Shown here one piece after another: positions 14,160 through 26,900 of a stretch of 64,000 bases of DNA (the stretch's first letter is position 1; each line of letters opens with the position of its first letter). The stretch covers positions 11,928,501 to 11,992,500 of the forward strand of contig JAYKKI010000060.1 of assembly GCA_039881145.1 (NCBI GenBank), in the 5' to 3' direction. The translations under genes and the position numbers were made by a program. Under the pieces are notes generated by a model that was not told where the DNA came from, did no database searches, and saw only the letters and a program-made list of their open reading frames with translations. This stretch comes from Druceiella hillmani (lineage: Eukaryota; Arthropoda; Insecta; Lepidoptera; Hepialidae).

Positions 14160-14232
14160 GGTCCTGTGGCGCAATGGATAAAGCGTCTGACTACGGATCA
14201 GAAGATTCCAGGTTCGAGTCCTGGCAGGATCG
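14160..14232 (+). tRNA. tRNA-Arg (anticodon ACG)
   Basis: This is a complete 73-nt cloverleaf. The acceptor stem GGTCCTG pairs with CAGGATC (one G-U), with discriminator G. The A box is TGGCGCAATGG, the anticodon stem TCTGA/TCAGA, and the loop CTACGGA gives anticodon ACG. The B box is GGTTCGAGTCC and there is no intron. The body is nearly identical to the animal tRNA-Arg(ACG) consensus. A short T-containing run follows as a possible Pol III terminator. No other RNA gene is adjacent. Confidence 0.95.
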
Positions 14233-15558
14233 ATTCGTTCTTTCGAAATATTTTATGTCAAGAATAACACAAATAAATGGATATAACAATAGCTAATATT
14301 TTAGTGATTGTTGTCTATTTTTATTCAATAATCTTTATTTTGGGTTAAGGAAAAACACATTTTCTGATTCCGTCCTATGGAAATTAAGGAATCAAATTAA
14401 ATTTACAATGACTGACAGGAATTTATATTTCACATTGGTTTATTAAATTCGAAACTATTTTATATTTTTTTATTCACCTGAAAATAACTTGTAGCGTTTT
14501 TTTTAACTCATTTCCGTAATTATTTTCTGAAAAAGTTTAAGTAGAAAATTGTGGTACAATTTTCATGACGATTTAATTAGTTTTCTTTTCAATTTTACGC
14601 CATCGAAATTGAACTGATTTCTAATTGTTTAATAACTAATTGCATATATATTTGGTTAATATTTTTTTAAAAAAATTATTCGTTTATTGTCCAGTTGTCA
14701 TTATGCATTTAGGATGTACATAATTTAATACTTGGGGAAAGTTACATGAAAACTAATAACTAGAAAATGTTGTTTTGTTCCTAATTACATAGCTCATCAC
14801 CATAGACATATTGACCTCTTTACTTTTCATATTTTTGTTTGAAGAATTTTGAAGCGCATATAAATTCAGTGAAATTGTAAAAAATAATATCACGGATCAC
14901 CAAGTAAAAGGGCTTATAATTTCGATGCTTATACTAAAATTTACAAAAAACTGAAGGGAATTAAAATTAGTATTCCGTAGGAATCATAAAAATTTTATAG
15001 ATATTAAAAACTTACAAGAAATGATAACAGAAGTATTAAATATATTCACTAAGAAATATATGTTTAATAACCAAGGCAATAAATTTATTAATTAAGAATA
15101 TATTTTCATTGAAAAAAAACTTAACTTATACTTTTCAGATTAACAGATTATTTTGTAATGTTCCCAAAATGTTTACAAATTATTCGCTAGCATTTAACAT
15201 AAATTAGAAAACGTTACTGATGAACAAATAAAACCGATACGCAGTACCCCACCATGCTACGCAATAATATTATAAACGAAAAATTTAATATACAGTGAAA
15301 GATATTGAATATTTCTCTTCAAACAAATATACGCATACAAGTAATCATACGATACTCTATTATAATTTCAAATTGCTTATGGTTTGAACGTGACCATCAC
15401 CATTAATTTATCTACATAACATATAATATTCGACACTACGCAACAAAATTGAACATTACAATTATAATTACCTCCATCACGAGACTAAAATTTTCAACCC
15501 GGAAACAGATTTGCAGCACGTTATGTGCGCCCCAGCGGTGATGGAGCGACATGTCATC

Positions 15559-15650
15559 CTCAGTGTCACGTTACAAAAAATGGGCCGTCACGAGGTGACA
15601 GGACACTGAGTTCATATATAAACTTCTACGCAGTGCTTCATTACTCTTTT
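15559..15650 (+). promoter_or_regulatory. Possible core promoter with inverted repeat
   Basis: A GC-richer patch (15500-15610) contains the inverted pair ctcagtgtc (15559-15567) / gacactgag (15602-15610) and gtcacgaggtgac. A TATA-box-like tatataaac follows at 15616. No gene is visible downstream, so this is only a candidate. Confidence 0.2.
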
Positions 15651-15929
15651 TTAATCTATTTTTCGGCCCTTGTGTCATAAATTTTAGGTAAATTAGTAAA
15701 AAAAATGTTATATTGGACATCACCTAAACAGGATTTTTTTTATTCTCATCTCCTTAGACGAAAATTATATTTGGTTAGTATCTAATAAGCTTAGTATGAA
15801 TTATTAGTAAAGCATGAATTAGTTTTTCTAATACAGAGAGTAGCTATGCTGGATAATGCAAAAGTCACCAAAGAAAAATTTTAAAATTCTCTTGAAAATA
15901 TCAAGGAGGAAATACAATTCCTTCTAAAT

Positions 15930-16012
15930 CTGATATAAGGTGAGCACTCTGTGTGACAACTATCGGATAAAACAAAATTTCCTTCTTTTAATCTTTGGAA
16001 CTAATACTTAGT
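15930..16012 (-). pseudogene. Possible short mariner fragment
   Basis: Bases 15981-16000 (ttccttcttttaatctttgg) match the intron-1 mariner segment around 27996-28015 almost exactly, in the part encoding WFQRLKEGN, on the same strand. The flanks are too decayed to extend the match. It may be a fragment of the same family. Confidence 0.35.
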
Positions 16013-16784
16013 TTCTGAATATTTAATGTATTATACAAATATTTATATAAGACTGAGAATACATGTACGTGGAATATTATTTTGTAGTGAGATTGTTAGT
16101 ATAAAAGTTAGTCTAATACTTGAAAAACTCGCTTTTTGTAGGCTATGAAAAAAGTCTTTTTTTCTTGAAAAAAGACACTTTTTTTCTCTTTATGAAATTT
16201 CCATACTTTCTTAGTTCTTTACTCGTAAAAACTCAATTGATAAATGAACACGATCAAAACCAGTGCTTCTTATATTCCTCACCAGATCAGTGCGAGAAAT
16301 TTCTATAAGATACCATAGATCGATGGAAAAAAGTGGCGACTTCATTAGTTGTCAACTTAATGCTTGAGTTTGTTAAAGTTCATATATACCTTTGTACATA
16401 AGGAAAATTATGTATATATGTATAAGAAATATGAAAATATCAAATTCAATATAATATTATCGAATTTGTTTAGTCGTTACTCTGATGCTTGATGCTAAGA
16501 TATACGAGTATGTCAAATTTTCTTTTGTTCTATGTGCAGCGTTCTGGGATTTCCACAAGCAATAGTATAAGATGAATTTGTTGCCATTCTTAATTTAATT
16601 TTTATCCCAAGCTTGTCACTTTATAGTTTATTTAAATTTTTTATTATTAGATGAACGTGGAAGTAATACTTCCCTTGCAGCCGTCGCTTTTTTAATTTCA
16701 AGTTAATGTGAGTATATCTTTATCGTCTGTGGCCCCCAAATCCAAGGTAATCTTAACAATTTTTATAACTGTATGTGCGTTTGC

Positions 16785-17125
16785 GCGCATTTCTACGTTC
16801 TTGTTTACTTATGTGTGTATGTATGTGCATGTATACCTGTGTGAGTTTGTTTGTGTGTGTGGACGGGCATACGTATGTGTGTCCTCGCATGAGCGTGCTC
16901 GTTTAAATGCCTACATGCATACACCATGTGTGTTTGCACAGTGATTTTGTGTCTATGTTTGTGTAGATGTGTGTGTATCTATGTGTATAAGCGCATATGT
17001 GTGTATGTGTCTGGACGCACAATGTGTGTGTCTGAGCGTGAATGTTTTCATGCATACATTCAGGTTTGTGCGTGTTTGTTTGTGTATGTGCTTGAGTACA
17101 TGTGTGTATGTATGCTTTGTGTGGT
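16785..17125 (+). repeat. GT-rich degenerate microsatellite region
   Basis: Imperfect tgtgtg/tatgtgt with interspersed gcat and cgtg. Open frames on both strands are compositional. A smaller similar patch is at 51290-51370 and an AC-rich one at 21955-22010. Confidence 0.85.
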
Positions 17126-18272
17126 GTATTTGGATTATAATGAAATTTGTAGATAATCCGGAAATCACATTTCTTATCCGACAAGGGTGCAAATTGACAA
17201 AAAAGTAATTTACATAAACATTTGGGTTAATTTTATGAATGGACTGCATCGTCTTAAAAGTTTCTAGATGTCCGTAATTCAAATTAAAAACAATCGCAAA
17301 AATTAAATTTTCGAGAAAAAAAACACCAATACACTACATAGTTAAAAGATCGTTTAAAACAATACAACTCTTGTACCAAAAAAATTATATATCTAATAAT
17401 AATAACCATTGTTAATAGGAAAAAGGAAAAAAAGCTCTAAACTTTGTTTACTTGATACAAACGCCCACGATACTAATGTACACTAATGTCAATTTATTTC
17501 CTTTTAATGATTATTTTTCATTGAGGAATGGCACATTTGAGTCCAAATTACTGTAAAAAACTTGTTAATTAATTAAAATTTATTTTTTTCGTGCCCTTTA
17601 TTTCCTGACCTTACTTCTCCATTTAAAGGACACCAACTTCCAAAATCCATCTTCCTGCTCACATCATTTTCACAATTCTAGCATCTTTCTGATCATTGAA
17701 TTAAATTGAAATATTTAAAAAAATGTATTTGAAAAAAATAAGCCGACGTCATATAGAGCTGTTTTCCAATAACAAATAAGGACGAGTTAATAAACTTTCG
17801 TAGATGTTTATATTTCACGTAACTTATTTTATAACCTCAATCTTATTTATTTTGTCTGTTATTCAGGTAAAAATAAATTCATTTCTACAATATTTTAATT
17901 AAGGAAATTCTTAGTCCTGAATCTATCTTCAACTACATAAAACAAAAAGAACAAAAGTAATAACGAAAATTGCATCCGAAGTTAAATTAGTGTTGGTGTT
18001 CATAAAATTTAAACCCACCTAACCTTTTAAGCTCATTATTCATATATAAGATTAATTTCCATTAGATCAAGATTAGGTATGGTCGCAAACATAATTTTTT
18101 TCTCCACTCTTCCCATTTTATAATCTCAGTGATTTTATTATTTCTACGTACATAGAGTTCAAATGTATGTGTCGAAGGAAATTGAATACTAATATTTTTA
18201 TTATCAGTCAGTGACTTAATTTAAATTAAAACATTTACAAATACATCTTTTTCATATTTACACCCACAATCT

Positions 18273-18345
18273 TGATCCTGCTAGGATTCGAACCTAGAAT
18301 CATATGATCCGTAATAAGATGCATTATTCACTGAACCTTTTCACA
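18273..18345 (-). pseudogene. tRNA-Arg(ACG)-derived pseudogene
   Basis: This aligns base for base, without gaps, to the tRNA-Arg gene at 14160-14232. The 3' half is well kept: the TACGGAT anticodon region, the intact B box GGTTCGAATCC and the CAGGATC acceptor strand. The 5' half is decayed: the acceptor 5' strand no longer pairs and the A box is degraded. I see no poly-A tail or unique SINE body, so a dead tRNA copy is preferred over a SINE head. Confidence 0.7.
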
Positions 18346-21300
18346 AAACAGCGAAACTTAATTGACTTTAGAGTCGATATCCACTGCGATTACATTTCAA
18401 AGTACTCCAATTATGAATGCATGATAAGGATGCAGGAGTATATAAAAACGTGTACCTAATTAAAAGTTACAATTTTATTAAATTAAAATAAATAATTATA
18501 GTTCATTGAACATCTCTTCGCAGTACATTATACTATGCGACAAATTTTTTTTTTTTTTTGCTGGTTTAGAGTATGTAATTATGAGCTGTTATTATAATCC
18601 GAATTGAAATGTTTAAATAAAATGGTTACATCACATTTATTAGTAAAAAGCATTTATTGATTGTTATTTAAATTTATATGAAATAGTGACATACATTTTT
18701 ATTATATATTAGAAAACATTTATTTTTGGAACGAGTGGCTTTTTTCCTGTAATAAGTAGTTGCAGTATTGCTCTGGGATCTTAAAGTTCTCAAACTCTGC
18801 AATTTCTTGATAAAAAAATTCCCCATGTTTATTATTTACTGAACCATTTGGGTTTGAACCGCATTTGAGTTTCTTTCCAAATAACATGTAAAGTAACTCA
18901 AATGCGAGTATAAGAAATGGATTTTCAATGAATCATTGCATCCTAATTTGTAATAAGCATTCAGCATCTATTTCATTTTTCACGGCAATCTGGTGATTTT
19001 TTATTGCTGAGGAAAGTTTTTGTGATGTCGACAAAAGACAACCATGTATTTTTTCCATCGATCTGAGACTAGATAAAAAACAGGATTATTGATTAATTGT
19101 TTTATATTAGGCCAGACAAAAATTCTTCTTTAAATTTCGCCTCACTTAACGACGGAAATTTTGTTTAGTGAATCAAAAATCCAGGTCCGTCTTTTTTCTG
19201 GCTAACCTAGTTTGATATGCAATGATTTTATCAGGTGATACTAATTATTAATTTTTTATATTTTTCTACCTTTTTCTACCAAGCACAAGACCAGTTTTTA
19301 GAAGCCAGTTTTGTTTATGTAGTGACAAGAACGCATTAGAAAGGCCTGCTTTGCTCCCTTCTATCATAAAACTCACTGAACTCGACGAATTGAAAATCTT
19401 TCCATTACTGGAATGTCTGAGGAATGTGGTAGCTGCATGAACACCGATGAAATATTAACACTCGGTGAAATGTGCTGTATCATATTTAACTAAGTATTTT
19501 GATTTTTTGAAAAAAAAATTCAGAGTTGTCAAACAAGAGGAAGAGTCGTTAACGTGGTTTTTGAGTTCACGCTACTGCATTGGTACACCAAAGGCATCTG
19601 TTTTACAAAACAATTGTGCCAGCTCGTAAAATATATCTAGCACATCAAACAACAGACTTTAAACACCCACGATTTGTTTTAATTTTTAATTGCAATCTTA
19701 AAATAAACTTTGTAACAAATTAGGTTTTTTTTTCACTTTTAGGAGTAAATTGACCGCAAACATAACAAAATAAGCTAGGAGAATTAACAAGGAGAAATAA
19801 CAGCGTGTTTACGCAGCAGTTTGTATATTTATGAGAAATCTAAATGTTTTGACAACTTTTGTACAGAGCAATTATATATTTTTAGGACTACATTCATTAT
19901 TCACAATTTAATTGAACTACATCATGTAGTATTATTTCTACTTTCTTGAAGTTCTTTACCACGACCTAGGTTTCGTTGTATTACAACATCTTCAGGTGGG
20001 CTATTAGCAAAGATCTTTGCCTAACTTAGGAGTTGGTAAAGAACTTAAATAAAGTAGAAATAGTAATAGTTTCATTTAATTGTGACTACACTGAAATAAC
20101 TGATATGGAAAGTAAACAAAGCAAGGTTTTCGTTATATATCTTATGGGACGTAATATGTAAATATAAATTTGTTCTTTATTGTATACCATTGTCAATTCC
20201 TATGTCACACAATTACTACTCATAATGTCTTGTTGTATATTTTCATGGTCTTATTCTGTAGAGATATCCACCAAAATGCCTTCCTACGTCAAGAAAAAAC
20301 GGTTTAACCACAGCTACCGTCAGTAAAAGCCGGGTTCATATAGAAGAAAAATAACTTCAAATAATATTTAATTTCATTGTTTAACCATTTTAATTTTTTG
20401 TTTGTGTCAATTTTTTTTAATTATCAGTGAAACAACAATAGTAAGACAGAAATATTTTGTTTCTCTTATTTTATTTAGACTGAGTAAGAGGACCAAGTTC
20501 AATTCTGCCGTTTGAAAAAAAAATTCTGTCGTTATCTAGGAGAAATGGACTAATCCTGTTTACCTTACAGCAATGCTATTTCGTTTGAAACTAATAAGCT
20601 AATCCTTCGCTCACTTATAATATAAACTCAGAAACTTCCATGATTGTGACTACCTCTTCTGACACATAGTATTTTTGACTAGACATCTCATTCTTCTGGT
20701 CTGTTTAATAATAAGGTTATTCAGTATTTTAATTATTGTATAAAATTTCACAGCATCTCTTCACATACTAACCGGAACCCAGGCTTTCAATCGTTGGTAA
20801 GGGTATAACGCGTTTATCATAGAGTCATAACTGTGGCAAAGCAAAGCTATGATACATTACCTTAACTTTTAAGAGCCTAACTTTATTGACCCCTATATTA
20901 CCTTTACTTTTAATAGCCCTAATCATATATTTATGTAAATAGTTTCAAAATAATTCAAATAGCTTCGTAATTCTTTCAATGATTTTAATTATTGAGTGTG
21001 GATGACTTTACTTCAATAAATTATGTCCCATTTTTTTCTGTCCGAAATAAATGATTTGTCTTTACATTCTTACAAATCGGCCGTTAAGCATTTTTCTTTA
21101 TTTCAGCTCTGATCTTTATAAAGTTATACTTTGAATTCTATAAAGATTGGGTGATATAAATTTCAGTAGCGTGGCAGCCCAAATAGTTACGTGTTTAAAA
21201 AACATAAGAATATTTATATTTGTTTCTTTGGAAATCGCCTTTTAAAAAATATTATAATACCATATGTAATTTACAACGCATCTCACCTATATTAAGGTAT

Positions 21301-22990
21301 ATAAAAAGCGCTTAAAGAAGAACAACTTTAGAATTTTTTTTTACTTTGCGATAAGCAATCTTCGCGATTTGATCATTTTCATAACGATTACATTTAATCC
21401 ACAGGGCTGTATAATAATATCAGTCCCTAATACCGTAGTGTCACCACCCAATACTTATCCTATTACGTTCATCAGTTCAAGTATATCATATATAATCAAA
21501 TTGACTTTTATACGCATTTTGAATAGTTTTGTTTCTTTGCTGCAATGTTTTGTTGGGAAATTACACACTTTAGAAGAAACCTACATCCCTTTGAAAACTT
21601 TTTCCGATAGTTCTTTAATAATTCGATGGGGAATTTTAATTTTTTTTTTCAGCAGATCGATAAAGGAATAGGCTACATTCTGTTAAATGATTGTCCAAAA
21701 GTCACAAGCGTCCTTCCGAATATTCAAGTCTTCTTTTTAAGTATTCGAAAGGAAGTAGTTCTTATTAGTTTCCTGGGGTATGATTATCTACTTACGATTC
21801 GCATATGGAACATACATTTTCTTAAATATCTTTTTGTAACGAGATATATAACAAGAAATACTAAAGCGTTACTTACACGGTATCAAAAACCCTCCATTTG
21901 TCCAACGTGCTTTGTAACTCAGCTTATATTTGCCTAAAAAATCTTGTGTGCCAAACACACACGCTCCCACATTTGCAAACACACAAATACACACACACAC
22001 ACACACATACAAAATTAAAATTTAATTTACAATAAAATTTTAAAGCCACAAATGAGAGGAGAAAATATTTTTTTGGAAATTTATTTATTTTTATATTTAT
22101 TTAATTTCTTAGATACATATATATCTATAACGCCTTTACAGAACTTTGCATCTTATACACTAATTCAATGTGTCAATTAATTACGTAACACAAGTATAAT
22201 TTATATATTAAGCAATATACACATGTTTATTTTCCTCTATATATTAATATACATGTAAAACAACGAATAAATAATACAAAATTCTATGCAATACAAATAT
22301 CGAGGGCTCACAATAATTTGTATTTCATAAAAAAAATTTACTAAAATATTCTTCTAACTCAACGTATAAAAGATACTCGTAGCTATTATAATACTTCCAT
22401 ATCTATAACTAACATACATGAAATGCAAAATTTACTTTTATTTCACTTTCCCCCATTTCACGACGAATAAAAATAGTTATTTACAGAATCGTTATTGTAT
22501 ATTACACTATATTACTTTTAACTACAATTTAATAGTTATAATTACAAATCTTCAAGAATTTCCAAAAAAAGTTCAACCAATTAAAAGATATGTCAATTGC
22601 ACTTATGAAAATAGAACAATTAGGAATTAAACAAAAATCTATATCTACAACAATTCTATTCTATTATCTTAACTAATTATCTATACTAAATTTGTAAAAA
22701 AAACTTGTATTTATATAGGTACATATGATACACAGTGTTGTAGCTACGTACTTATTTGTATCCTACAATAAAACTACAATTTGTTTAGCGACTATTTTTA
22801 TTTAAACTAAATTTATTAGCATAATGAAAGTTAATGATAATAGAGTGTACATTTAAATAATGCAAGAAATACAACATGTAAAATTAAAATTAAAATTTAT
22901 ATTAGTTAACCTAATAAAATATTTATTATATTAAAATGAAACCTTTAACATGAATAATAAGTTTATTTAATCTAAAGCAAGTAGAAACAT
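18346..22990. other. Intergenic, 3' of NPFR
   Basis: Apart from the foldback copy at 19.9 kb and an AC-rich patch near 21.96 kb, no structure is seen. Open frames at 21369-21937 have no domain-like features. Confidence 0.6.
19896..20084. mobile_element. Foldback MITE, copy 2 (degraded)
   Basis: The left arm is complete through the 'cctaggtttcgttgta' core and 'cttcaggtggg'. The right arm is internally deleted and keeps only the outer half (aagtagaaat...tttcatttaattgtg). Confidence 0.8.
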
Positions 22991-22995
22991 TTTTT

Positions 22996-23001
22996 TTTAT
23001 T
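22996..23001 (-). terminator. Candidate polyadenylation signal for NPFR
   Basis: AATAAA on the minus strand lies about 215 bases 3' of the NPFR stop codon. Two more AATAAA hexamers occur further downstream, near 22962-22967 and 22922-22927. In DNA this AT-rich such hexamers are frequent by chance, so position relative to the stop is the only support. Confidence 0.35.
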
Positions 23002-23213
23002 TTACATTTTGTAAAGAAACGAACATCGGAAGGTCCCATCATATAGATACATATTACGAACAATTAAAGTATTTACAACGATTCATAACGCTGTAACGAA
23101 ATAACAACACTTCGGAAAAGTTTATAGAAGAATTGGGCATAGGAAAAGTTCAGGACGTAGAACTTCTAAATTCAAACCTCAGCCTCCTCCTACGACTTCA
23201 GACAACTCCTTAG

Positions 23214-23900
23214 TCAGAAAATTTGCGAGCAGTGCGAATTTTTGCTCGTAGCTACTGGTGTTTCGACATTTGCCAAGGCAGTCAACTCTGTATCAGGTGG
23301 CTGCCTCCTGGCTTTGATCCTAGATTCGGCCATTCTTAACCTCCTCTTTTTGCAGAAGCACAGCATTTCTTCGAATTCTTTTCTAAAGTTTTCATTTAAC
23401 CAACCATATAACAATGGATTGGAACAGGCACTTGACATCCCGAACATGTGACATATTGCATATGTCACCAACAAGGGTTGATGGTCCATTAAAGGCTCCG
23501 TACTAAGATCCGCAACCAAATTGAAGACGTTTAAAGGAAGCCAGCTTATGACGTAGGTAGCTGCAATAGCTATTAACAGAGCTGGAGTACGCTTTCTAGC
23601 TCTCCTTCGCCCCCTCAATCGTCGATGGATTCTGGCATGGGCCACTGTCACAACTAAAACAGGCAATACGTATTGAACAACTAAACTGAAAGCTGAATAT
23701 ATAGCACGCCCGTGATTTATGGGCCAGTCTTCCAAACAAAAGCTTATCTCATCGATGCCCGCTAAGCCGACTCTGTGAGTTTTTAATGTCCTGTATATAA
23801 AAAGAGGCGAAGCTAGTGCCATCGCAGTCAGCCATATCATCACCATTATCATAAGAGCTCCCATTGTTTGCAGACCTTGATGCGTTGGATATACGATCAC
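23214..23900 (-). CDS. NPFR: NPFR coding exon 3: TM4 to C-terminus
   Basis: This exon encodes residues 144-371, starting with the GTG valine codon that completes DRYQ|VIVYPT (acceptor AG at 23902-23901) and ending at TGA, 23216-23214. It carries TM4-TM7, the loop-2 Cys in SFCLEDWP, the SWLPLN and NPLLY motifs and a basic cytoplasmic tail ending SQIF. Compared with Drosophila NPFR the tail and the third intracellular loop are short. The loop is an Arg/Ala-rich stretch (about 236-247), which could matter for G-protein coupling. Confidence 0.95.
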   Translation of the reverse strand: MIVYPTHQGLQTMGALMIMVMIWLTAMALASPLFIYRTLKTHRVGLAGIDEISFCLEDWPINHGRAIYSAFSLVVQYVLPVLVVTVAHARIHRRLRGRRRARKRTPALLIAIAATYVISWLPLNVFNLVADLSTEPLMDHQPLLVTYAICHMFGMSSACSNPLLYGWLNENFRKEFEEMLCFCKKRRLRMAESRIKARRQPPDTELTALANVETPVATSKNSHCSQIF

Positions 23901-26900
23901 CTGGGATATGAAAACAGATTAGTCATTAGTTTAAAGTGCATAAACTGAACTCATAAAGAAATTAAATGCTGGAGTTAATTCTATAGAACGATGAAGTGTC
24001 TTTTCAATTGAGGTTATTAAATTGTTACGTAGAGATCAAAAACATTTAGTAGAGACTTTGAGTAGGCCTTTTTATTCGTGGTCATATATCAACATTATGA
24101 GAGGATTATTTTTCCGCATAAGAGGAACTTCCTGAGATGGCTATCAGCTATATTTTAAGGTTTCGTACCTCAGAAAGAAAAACAGAACGTTTACAAAAAT
24201 ACTTACGTGTCCAACTGTCTGTTCATCATAACCATTTCAGAAATTAATTGACGTTGAAGCTACCCGTATATAACTCTATAACAAATATCTAAAAATAGAC
24301 ATTTGGAAATTGTTGTGGGTGCAAATTATTTGAATTTTTTTTTAATTTCGGAAATAATGTGGAATATCATGTGGAAGACCTTATAATAAAGGTCTCAAAA
24401 AAAATCCTTTCATAATTTTTGGTATTATTTTATTGTCTTTCCAAAAACTACGCAAAATAAAGTTAAGAAAAAAATGTATGTAATTAGAAGCCCATATGAA
24501 GATTGTAGGATAATTTTACCGATCATTTTAGGTGTTATAATTTTTTAAATATGCACCATGCTTTTAAGCCTGCGAAAGATAAAGTAGATAATATAATTAT
24601 GTTGTGAAAATTAATATTTATGGAATGTTTAATATAAATATTATACCCTTAAGTGTTTGTAATTGCCTAGATGTGTACAGAACTAGAATGGTTCTGTGTT
24701 TGAGTTTTACTCCTATCTCATAGATTTTTTTCTACGTAACTTATATACGTTTTGTTTTCGAATTATGCGAACTATAAATTACAATGGCACTACTAATTTT
24801 TCTTTAATTTTCTTTAAAATCGCTTTTTATCATTAATTAAATTGAACAATTAAATGTTTTATATCTAAGTGATAACAAAATTACATGTTTGAACTCTAAA
24901 TAGCTAATAGATACAACTTATAAATTTAAGAGCATAAGATATTTTTCACAATCTAGACAAAAGATGACCTGCATGATTTGTAGAATAGCTCTATGAAATG
25001 ACTGAAAAGAAAAATGTAATATTTACTAATAAAATTTTTCCTATTTTTTTTTAATTTTATAGAAATTCATTATTATATAGAAATTCATTAGTTAATTTTA
25101 TAGAATTTCATTATTTTATAGAAATTCAGCAAAGATCTTCGCTAATATCCCACCTGAAGTTGTTGTAATACAACGAAACCTAGCTCGTGAAATAATAAAG
25201 AAAATAGAAATAATACTACATCACGTAGTTTCATTTAATTGTGAAAATATTTCCTTTTATTTTTAATATTCTATCTCAAAATTAACGACTTCGTGTATTT
25301 ACGGAAACGCTTTTTGGTTACCCATCCGTCTGTCAGACGCCTTTTAACCAGGATTCATTTGATGCAGAATGTCAAAAGATTAGCATTGCTATAGGACATT
25401 AAAAATATGAATATTATTTGAATTTTCATTAAGGGTTTGATTAAATTGAAATAGTGAGAAACGAAGATTTGTTAAGGCACAAATTGAAATATTTTTCTTT
25501 CTGGATATTTTCATACATTTTAAAAATTTGCAGAAAATTAAAATTATAAATTTGCAGAAAATCACATTAGGATATAAGTTTAAAGTAAGAGGATTGAAAA
25601 AAATCATGAAATATAATAAGATAAAATTACTTAATGTAAACAATAAAAAAAGTATAAATTTTCCATTCGAGTGTAAACTAGATGTGGGGAATTCATAATA
25701 TTGGTAAATATCATTTCATCTCGTGAGGGTTATTTTTTATTTTTTTACCCTTCTTTATCAACTAAACTCAAAAATTCTACAATTTAATGAAATTTTTAAA
25801 TATGCAAACAATCAACTTTATTATTCCATACTTATCATAAAATTGTTAAAAGAGAATCTATTTTACTAACTAAGAAACTAAATTTCATACCAACCTGATA
25901 CCTGTCCAAAGCTATTGCAGTTATGGATATGGTCGATACAAATATAGAAATCGCCTGTATAGCACCAGTTGCCTTGCACAGGAAGGGGTACTGTGGCAGA
26001 GGCCAATGTTTCGTCAGTAACTCCACCAGTGTTAAAGGAGTTCCAACGGCACAAACCAAAGCATCAGATACGGCTAGATTGACTATAAACATGTTTCTTG
26101 CAGTTCGCATTACGGGTTTTCGGACGACCTAAAATAGAAAAATATGGATTAAATGAATATATTAATGTTTTCTTATATTTTCCAAAATCAATACAAAAAG
26201 CGAAAAACAGTATATATTTTTCTTTGCCCTTTTCTATTTGATTACATAAATTTTATTCAATTCATCACTACGTATAATTAAGATTCTTACCAATATCATA
26301 TCATAATTCCATGCTTAAATTTGTTTTTCGTTAATAATATGTTTATAAATAAGTTATATAAAACAATCATATCATGCTTGCATATAACATTAATAGGACT
26401 GATTACATGTGATTTAATTTTTGAAACAGTAGTATGGCTAATATGCAACAAAGCAAAGAATAGGATATTAACTGATAATTATATCAATTAATAAAACTAA
26501 TGCATAATTTGAAGATGTGATGACGAATTGATGTATTGATCAAAATTTTGATGACAGTATTCAACAATTACTTAAAGATTACGTTGATGAACATATTTAA
26601 TTTAACAAGAAACATTCAAAATGCTTCTTTGAATTCTAGCAGGAAGAAATACTACATTAAGTATAAACATGGCATTTGGAGTATTAGAAACAAACTATCC
26701 AGTATCATATTTTTTTCGTAAGGAGCTATAAATAGTACATAACTTAAAGTAATATATTTTTAACAGTTAGCGCAGGAGTTATTGACTTTAAAATTAATTT
26801 GCTGTTATTATTGACTTTTAAATTTAATTATTACTTAAACATTGAGTTCCCTTAAGCTACTGTCATCATAACTGATGCCATCTGGACTTAGTTGATCTCG

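Larger units (their letters stand above)
14233..18272. other. Non-coding stretch between tRNA and tRNA pseudogene
   Basis: Holds the candidate promoter patch at 15.5 kb, the small mariner fragment and the GT-rich region. No coding exon is supported. Confidence 0.6.
23901..25894 (-). other. NPFR: NPFR intron 2
   Basis: Intron 2 is 1994 bp, phase 0, beginning gttggt and ending atcccag. It contains one half of the foldback repeat family (25128-25244), a lepidopteran 'gttccgtacctc'-type repeat (about 24.15-24.26 kb) and short copies of 'tatagaaattcatta' near 25060-25125. Confidence 0.9.

Noticed and set aside
16708..17282. Open frames on both strands rich in Cys-Val or His-Thr
   Set aside because: They are produced by the imperfect GT repeat; overlapping frames on both strands are compositional.
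21369..21937. Two overlapping plus-strand open frames of about 100 codons
   Set aside because: Composition is what AT-rich DNA gives by chance; no motif, splice-site arrangement or paralogue was seen.
23242..23451. Plus-strand open frame across the receptor exon
   Set aside because: Antisense shadow of NPFR exon 3.
25923..26132. Plus-strand open frame over NPFR exon 2
   Set aside because: Antisense shadow of a confidently assigned exon.
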